Assembly: GCA_015680635.1 (NCBI GenBank)
Contig: JAABOA010000029.1
Span: 1 to 13,383 of the forward strand
Length of the DNA: 13,383 nt
Direction of reading: 5' to 3'
Source of the DNA: Lunasporangiospora selenospora
Lineage: Eukaryota > Mortierellomycota > Mortierellomycetes > Mortierellales > Mortierellaceae
The notes beneath the pieces are model-generated. The model was given only the letters and a program-made list of their open reading frames with translations, was not told the origin of the DNA and searched no databases. Position numbers and translations under genes: made by a program. This document shows, piece after piece, positions 8,701-13,383 of the stretch. Within the stretch, counting starts at the first letter, position 1; every line of letters starts with the position of its first letter.

Positions 8701-10699
8701 GCAACTAACAGAGAACGACGAATTGATCCAACAGACGACACATCTGGAAGAAGATGTTGTAGAGACCGACGCATTCCCTGCAGAAGAGGCACCCTTGCTC
8801 TCGACAACACCTCGCTCAGCACGTCGTAACAGCATCCGTAGCACAACCAGTGTCCGGACTCTTCGCCGCCCGTCCATGGTTTCGATCCAGAGTCAATCAA
8901 AGATCCAGAAAGCCGCTGAGCCGCCTGGCAAGAACTTGATTGTGGAAGAACAGATGAAGCAGGGAAGCGTCAACAGGAGCGTTTATGTCGCATATGCAAA
9001 GGCATGCTCACTCAAGGCAGTTTTTGCATACATTGCTTCGATGGTGTTCTCTCAGGCAGCATCAATCTCGACCTCACTTTGGCTGACACACTGGAGCAGT
9101 GATCCTGATGCTAGTCGCCATCCCATGTTTTATATCGGAGTTTATGCCGCCCTTGGAATGTCGTACTCACTGTTGACAGTCTTCCAATCGATCATCCTCC
9201 AAGTCTTTTGTGCAATTCGATCCGCCCGTGTGTTGCATCAGGAAATGCTGCACAGTGTTCTGCGTTCACCTATGAGCTTCTTTGATACTACTCCACTGGG
9301 TCGCATCTTGAACCGCTTCAGCAAGGACCAGAGTACAATCGATGAAGTCTTGCCTCGATCATTCTCAGGATACTCGCGTACGCTCTTCCAAGTGGCCTCG
9401 GTCCTAATTGTGGTGACATTCTCAACTCCAAGCTTCATCATCATTATCTTGCCCTTCAGCTTTGTATACCTCTGGCTCCAGCGATACTACCTGTCTACTT
9501 CGCGCGAACTTCGTCGCCTGGACTCGGTGTCCCGTTCTCCAGTCTATGCACACTTCCAGGAGACCTTGGGAGGCATCAGCACTATCCGCGCCTATCGTCA
9601 ACAGGATCGATTCACACACAATAATGAATTCCGCCTTGACCAGAACTTGAGAGCATACTACCCCTCGATTGCTGGCAACCGCTGGTTGGCCCTGCGCCTT
9701 GAGGGATTGAGCTCTGTGATCATCTTTGGATCAGCATTTTTGTCAGTATTGTCACTCTCACGAGGCAAGAGCGTAGATCCAGGACTGGTAGGATTGTCTT
9801 TGACCTATGCGCTTAGCATCACTCAAACGTTGAACTGGATGGTCCGACAGTACACGGAAATCGAGTCGAACATCGTCTCAGTGGAGCGCCTTCAAGAATA
9901 CGTTGAGTTGAAGCCCGAGGCACCCGAGGTCATTGATGGTCATCGTCCCCCACAAGACTGGCCTGCAAACGGCCGAGTTGACTTTGTTGACTATGAAACC
10001 CGATACCGACCAGGTCTCGAGCTGGTCCTCCGAGGAGTCAGCTGCTCAATCCGATCTTACGAGAAGATTGGTATCTGCGGAAGGACAGGTGCAGGAAAAT
10101 CAAGTCTGACGTTGTCGTTGTTCCGAATCATTGAGGCTGTCAAGGGCCAGATCTTTGTCGATGGCATTGATATCTCGACTCTTGGTCTCTTTGATGTCCG
10201 ATCAAGATTCTCAATCATTCCCCAAGATCCTGTTCTGTTTGCAGGTACTATCCGGTTCAACCTCGACCCCTTGGGTACCAAGTCGGACCTTGAGCTCTGG
10301 CAAGCATTGGAGGATTCTTATCTGAAGGACTATGTGTCTAATATGGATGGAGGATTGAACGCAATGGTCCTTGAGCAGGGCGATAACTTCTCAGTAGGCC
10401 AAAGGCAGCTGATCTGCCTTGCCCGTGCACTGCTGAGAAAGACATCTCTACTTGTTCTGGACGAGGCAACAGCAGCCATTGACTTGGAGACGGATGCACT
10501 TGTGCAGTCCATTATCCGGCAAAAGTTCAAGGATTGCACAATCCTAACAATTGCACACAGGATTAACACCGTAATGGACAGCGACCGGATCATGGTATTA
10601 GACCAAGGCAAGGTGGTTGAGTTTGACTCACCAAAAAATCTGTTGGCGGACCCGCGGTCTATCTTTTATTCGCTTGCCAAGGAGTCAGGCAATGCCTAG
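5703..10699 (+). CDS. ABCC-family (MRP/Ycf1-type) full-length ABC transporter, six exons
   Basis: Exons 5703-5735, 5827-6000, 6098-6466, 6566-6756, 6867-7760 and 7861-10699 join to 4500 nt, 1499 aa, the usual length for long ABCC pumps. The family moves glutathione or glucuronide conjugates and metal-thiol complexes out of the cytosol, in fungi often into the vacuole. TMD0 shows five hydrophobic spans (about 28-46, 70-86, 101-118, 127-143, 159-177), then the L0 linker, TMD1 (about 265-555), NBD1, TMD2 (about 937-1239) and NBD2. NBD1: Walker A GRVGSGKS (Lys639), signature LSGGQ (723-727), Walker B LLDDP with Asp748 in the catalytic position, H-loop His782. NBD2: GRTGAGKS (Lys1300), FSVGQ (1397-1401), LVLDE with Glu1422, His1453. 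The Asp-for-Glu in NBD1 is normal for ABCC. The linker holds RRNS (Ser878) and RRPS (Ser892), kinase-type sites like those of the Ycf1 R-region. The start has a strong context, GCCCGCCATGG. Substrate and membrane are not readable from sequence. Confidence 0.95.
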
Positions 10700-10734
10700 A
10701 GAAAAAAAGTCGTAGTCATTTTTATTCATCATTC

Positions 10735-10740
10735 AATACA
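10735..10740 (+). terminator. Possible polyadenylation signal of the ABCC gene
   Basis: AATACA, a weak variant of AATAAA, lies 36 nt after the stop within an A/T-rich 3' flank. No exact AATAAA is present nearby. Confidence 0.25.
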
Positions 10741-10957
10741 ATTAGTTCATATGGTCATCTATTATGTCAGACTCTGCTTTCCACCCTGCTTATCCCCATC
10801 TATGGGGAGGTCATCCGGACTGATGGCATGAATGTGTGGGTGTGTGTTTGGGGTGGGGGTCGTAGAGTGACGGCGGAGGCAACGGAGTCAACCACCAGGA
10901 GAGGCTAGGAACGGAGCACGTTTCGAGTTGTGCGGTCCAGAAAAATGCAACGAGGGT

Positions 10958-10985
10958 GGCTACAGGGAACAGGCTACAGGGAACA
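10958..10985. repeat. 14-bp perfect tandem duplication
   Basis: GGCTACAGGGAACA occurs twice head to tail with no mismatch. It is in non-coding DNA about 410 nt upstream of the TLC start. It is probably a local slippage duplication. Confidence 0.85.
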
Positions 10986-11174
10986 GCTGCATGTGCCAAT
11001 AAGCCAAGAGCCACGCGTGGGGATATCTTGTGTCTGCTGGTCGGACCCGCCACGCCTATAACTTTCTTTCTGAGGAAAATGTGCGCGCGCGCGAGCAAAC
11101 GGAGCAAGATGGGGTGAAAGAAGGAGGAGAAAGGGGGGGAGTGCACTGCAGGGTGCTGGCCCGGCTACATTTGA

Positions 11175-11345
11175 TCCTTTCTCTTGTTTTCCTTTTTCCT
11201 TTTTTTTCCTTCTCTGCTCTGCTCTTCTCTTTTGGTTTCTTTCTTCCTTCTCTTTCTTCTCCTCCCCTGTTTATTATCTCTCTTCCACTTCTTCACTCGT
11301 CTCTCTCACATCCTACTTTATACCCATACCCTTCCTCCACTACTA
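11175..11345 (+). promoter_or_regulatory. Long pyrimidine tract with TTTATA, promoter of the TLC gene
   Basis: About 170 nt of nearly pure C/T precede the gene, ending in TTTATACCC (TTTATA at 11317-11322). The tract is typical of fungal transcription-start regions. No ATG occurs between TTTATA and the ATG at 11393, so a short leader of about 45 nt is plausible. Confidence 0.4.
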
Positions 11346-11392
11346 CGAACCATAATTTGATCCATCTTTCCTTGACAGGGACATCAAGAGCC

Positions 11393-13171
11393 ATGCCCAT
11401 GGAGACACCAACCACAATTCGCCCAGAGCACTGGTCCATATTCCTAGCCAGCTGGGCCATCCATCTCTCATATTTTTATCTCATTAAGCGATTTGTCCCG
11501 TACATTGGTCAAGACCGCAAGCGGCTTTCCTGGGTCCTGACCTTGGCTACTGCCATCATCGTTTCTATTCTCGGTCCACTCGCAACATACCAGTCCATTC
11601 GGATATCCTCCTCGCTATCTTGGCCATCTCTCACAGCCGGATTGAGCGATGCTATGCCCCATTATGCACATGGGTTAAACCATAGACTTGGAAAGAGGTA
11701 TGGTTGGTTTGACGGCAAAAGGGATGGTGACGATGTGAATAGTTCCTTGGACACGGCAGCAGAGGTCGTAGCACAGTTCCATTCTGCGCCAGGAACCCAG
11801 AGCTCAAGCCTTCGAGAGAAAGATATCCTTGCTCCGTTTCTGTCTGGCCCAAAGTGGGTCCACGTAGCCGTGGATAAGGAGCAGCGTCAAAGTCATCATC
11901 GTCACCAGGACCAAGATCAGGGTAGTCAGGAACCACAGGCGAGGACTAATGCCGAGTTTGAGGATGGCGAAGCAACCATGACTACAATGTTTTCATGGCT
12001 ATCTACCATACGAGAACACCAAAGGCGCACTCCATATTACCAAGAAACCCGCTGGAGATCACTTGTCGACCTAACAGAAGCTCCTTCAGAAACGACTTTC
12101 ACGGAGGCGATGGTGATCTTCTTTGCAACATATCTGTTGGCAGATATGGTGTGCGGATTCCTGCACTACCGCGAGCGAGTGACGCTGCTAACAGGCTGGT
12201 TCCATCATGCAGTGTATTCGGCTATCTGCTATTACACGGTGGTCATTGCCCATGAATCGTTCTCTTTTACAGCATTCCTGGTAATTGAAGGTAAGGGAAG
12301 AGACTGGAAATTGAAACTGTGGATTGGCGAGAAAAACAAATGATGGGGAATAGGGGGGAAGGAAAGGATATGAAGGGGGACAAGGTGGGACGACCCAGCT
12401 TTCAGGACCTGAGTGGTGAAATCAGGCACCCACGCCCCTATCCTTTGGTGGGAGGGAGGGGGCGAACAAGCTCAAAAATCTGGTAGGACTTTTCTAACTA
12501 AGGTTCTTGCCCCTGGAATCCTGCAAATAGTGCCAACAGTTATCATTGGGCTAGGCCATATCGACAGGCGACTCCGGCATGATATGCTCTTTGGAGCCTC
12601 ATTCCTTGTCTTCCGAATCATCTACGACTTTTCTCTCACCTTTGAGTTGTTAATGAACAGGGGACATCTCTCCAATATCGCAACAATTATCCTCCTCTTC
12701 AAGTCCACCATGAACTTCAAGTTCTTTCTTGATTGGATCAATCAACAAATTCGCCTTCGCAGGAGACGCCAGGGCGAGGGCGCAAAGGACCATAAAGCCT
12801 CTACCAATGCAAACGCTCCCCATTGTGCAGAAGGTTCATTTCTGGAGGCAAAAGTGACCAGCTCTACACTTGGAGATTCGGACAGAGATCATGATGACCC
12901 CAAGTCAAGGCAGGGTGTTATCTCGCTCACCCATCCCAGTAAACAGAGTTCTTCTCGCAAGTCAACCCTTGAGACGCAACTCTCGACTTCAGCTATTAAG
13001 ACCTCAAGCAGTGCTCGAAAAGCTACTATGGTCCACCCTCCCAGATCATCCTCGTTGAGTTCTTCACCTTTAATTCGCCGTGGCCCTAGGGCTGTTCAGA
13101 CAGGCGGGTCCAATAACACACTCCCACTTCTAGACGACCAACCAATGCTGGATCTGATCACGGTGCACTAA
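11393..13171 (+). CDS. TLC-domain multi-pass membrane protein with long loop and tail, two exons
   Basis: Exons 11393-12290 and 12531-13171 join (phase 1) to 1539 nt, 512 aa. The second half of the TLC (TRAM/LAG1/CLN8) fold is clear: a span at 238-257, GWFHHAVYSAICYYTV with the paired His271-His272, ESFSFTAFLVIE|VPTVIIGLGHIDRR across the splice join, then spans about 315-338 and 348-367. The first half has spans at about 14-34 and 46-66. It looks like the TLCD/TMEM56-type group rather than a ceramide synthase, because I cannot see the extended Lag1 motif. Members act in the ER or other membranes and affect lipid composition; the reaction here is unknown. Between spans 2 and 3 lies a polar insert (about 72-235, with HHRHQDQDQGSQE), and a basic RLRRRRQ at 374-380 begins a Ser-rich tail of about 130 residues. 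Typical members are about half this length. The start ATG 11393 is first in the leader; a second ATG follows two codons later. Confidence 0.85.
12291..12530 (+). other. Long G-rich intron of the TLC gene
   Basis: The donor is GTAAGG, the acceptor ATAG, and the branch site TTCTAACTAA lies 31-40 nt before the acceptor. At 240 nt it is about twice the other introns. It carries G-runs at 12345-12348, 12353-12358, 12375-12379, 12387-12389 and a dense GGTGGGAGGGAGGGGG at 12447-12462. If retained, translation would stop at 12341-12343 and cut the TLC domain. Confidence 0.75.
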
Positions 13172-13179
13172 TGGCGCCA

Positions 13180-13185
13180 AATAAA
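13180..13185 (+). terminator. AATAAA polyadenylation signal of the TLC gene
   Basis: An exact AATAAA lies 9 nt after the stop codon, followed by an A-run. It is close to the stop, so the 3' UTR would be very short, unless a later site in the T-rich stretch at 13258-13282 is used. Confidence 0.45.
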
Positions 13186-13342
13186 AAAAAATTGAGAGCA
13201 CAGAAAACCTCATGTCTCTGATTAATTGAAGTTTGATGGAATGAGTGAGGAGTGTCTATTTTCTATTATTTTTTTTCTTTTTTCATTATTGCTTCTCGAT
13301 GAGTGGGTATGCTACAAAATCAATACATCTCTTGTACAAGCT

Positions 13343-13383
13343 CTAGTCAATCTCCAGGACACGTCCCCCTGTGGCTGAGGTCG
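13343..13383 (-). CDS. Possible last codons of a minus-strand gene at the right edge
   Basis: The minus strand reads ...TSATGGRVLEID then TAG at 13345-13343. The 12 codons look protein-like, and downstream minus-strand sequence is A-rich with AATAAT at about 13284-13289, which suits a 3' end converging on the TLC gene. An open stretch this short is expected by chance about half the time, so this is only a hint. Confidence 0.22.
   Translation of the reverse strand, partial: TSATGGRVLEID

Larger units (their letters stand above)
10741..11392. other. Intergenic region and leader before the TLC gene
   Basis: No gene is supported here. The frame of the TLC gene stays open upstream to 11030, but it lacks an ATG and translates the pyrimidine tract into Phe/Leu/Ser runs, so it is leader sequence. 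Contents: a 14-bp tandem duplication (10958-10985), alternating GTGCGCGCGCGCG at 11081-11093, and a long pyrimidine tract (about 11175-11345). CCTTGACAG at 11370-11378 could be a leader-intron acceptor. Confidence 0.5.

Noticed and set aside
11081-11093. Alternating GTGCGCGCGCGCG, a possible Z-DNA segment
   Set aside because: Only 13 bp, in intergenic DNA, without any further signal; noted as simple sequence only.
11030-11392. Upstream extension of the TLC frame with Phe/Leu/Ser-rich sequence
   Set aside because: It begins at a GTG, has no ATG, and is the translation of a C/T-rich promoter tract.
13331-13340. Perfect palindrome CTTGTACAAG
   Set aside because: A lone 10-bp palindrome in A/T-rich 3' flank, with no partner copy or context to give it a role.

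Overview
The window looks like nuclear DNA of a filamentous fungus. The genes are intron-rich, with short GT-AG introns of about 85-140 nt (one of 240 nt), CTAAC-type branch sites including one perfect TACTAAC, TATA boxes followed by pyrimidine-rich leaders, and fungal-type protein families. An early-diverging lineage such as Mortierellomycotina/Mucoromycota fits the intron density and leaders, but that placement is an inference.

Layout, left to right. (1) 1-203, minus: the 5' end of a gene cut by the left edge, encoding a Ser/Thr-rich N-terminus with a (Gly-Thr)8 run, with a clear TATA promoter. (2) About 334-1320: no supported gene; it holds a strong inverted repeat beside a T-run. (3) 1321-2873, minus: a seven-exon gene for an unrecognised Gln/Asn-rich and coiled-coil protein, with a TATA box at 3007-3014. 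(4) 3314-4509, minus: a three-exon AlkB-type Fe(II)/2-oxoglutarate dioxygenase, 332 aa, with all iron and cosubstrate ligands visible. (5) 4510-5702: a divergent promoter region of about 1.2 kb. (6) 5703-10699, plus: a six-exon full-length ABCC (MRP/Ycf1-type) transporter, 1499 aa, with TMD0, two TMDs and two NBDs. (7) 10700-11392: intergenic, ending in a long pyrimidine tract. (8) 11393-13171, plus: a two-exon TLC-domain membrane protein, 512 aa, with an unusually long loop and tail. (9) 13172-13383: convergent 3' flank, possibly with the last codons of a minus-strand gene at the edge.

No operon, mobile element, CRISPR array, rRNA or tRNA was recognised, and the genes do not form an obvious pathway. 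The AlkB and ABCC genes are divergent neighbours sharing one upstream region; co-regulation is possible but not shown. All exon joins were made by hand from splice signals and reading frame. The ABCC, TLC and AlkB models close exactly in frame and are strong; the 5' end of the coiled-coil gene is not settled. I did not find an obviously new biological system. The most unusual items are the expanded TLC protein, the orphan coiled-coil gene, the inverted-repeat cluster in the AlkB leader and the unexplained non-coding block at about 840-1250.
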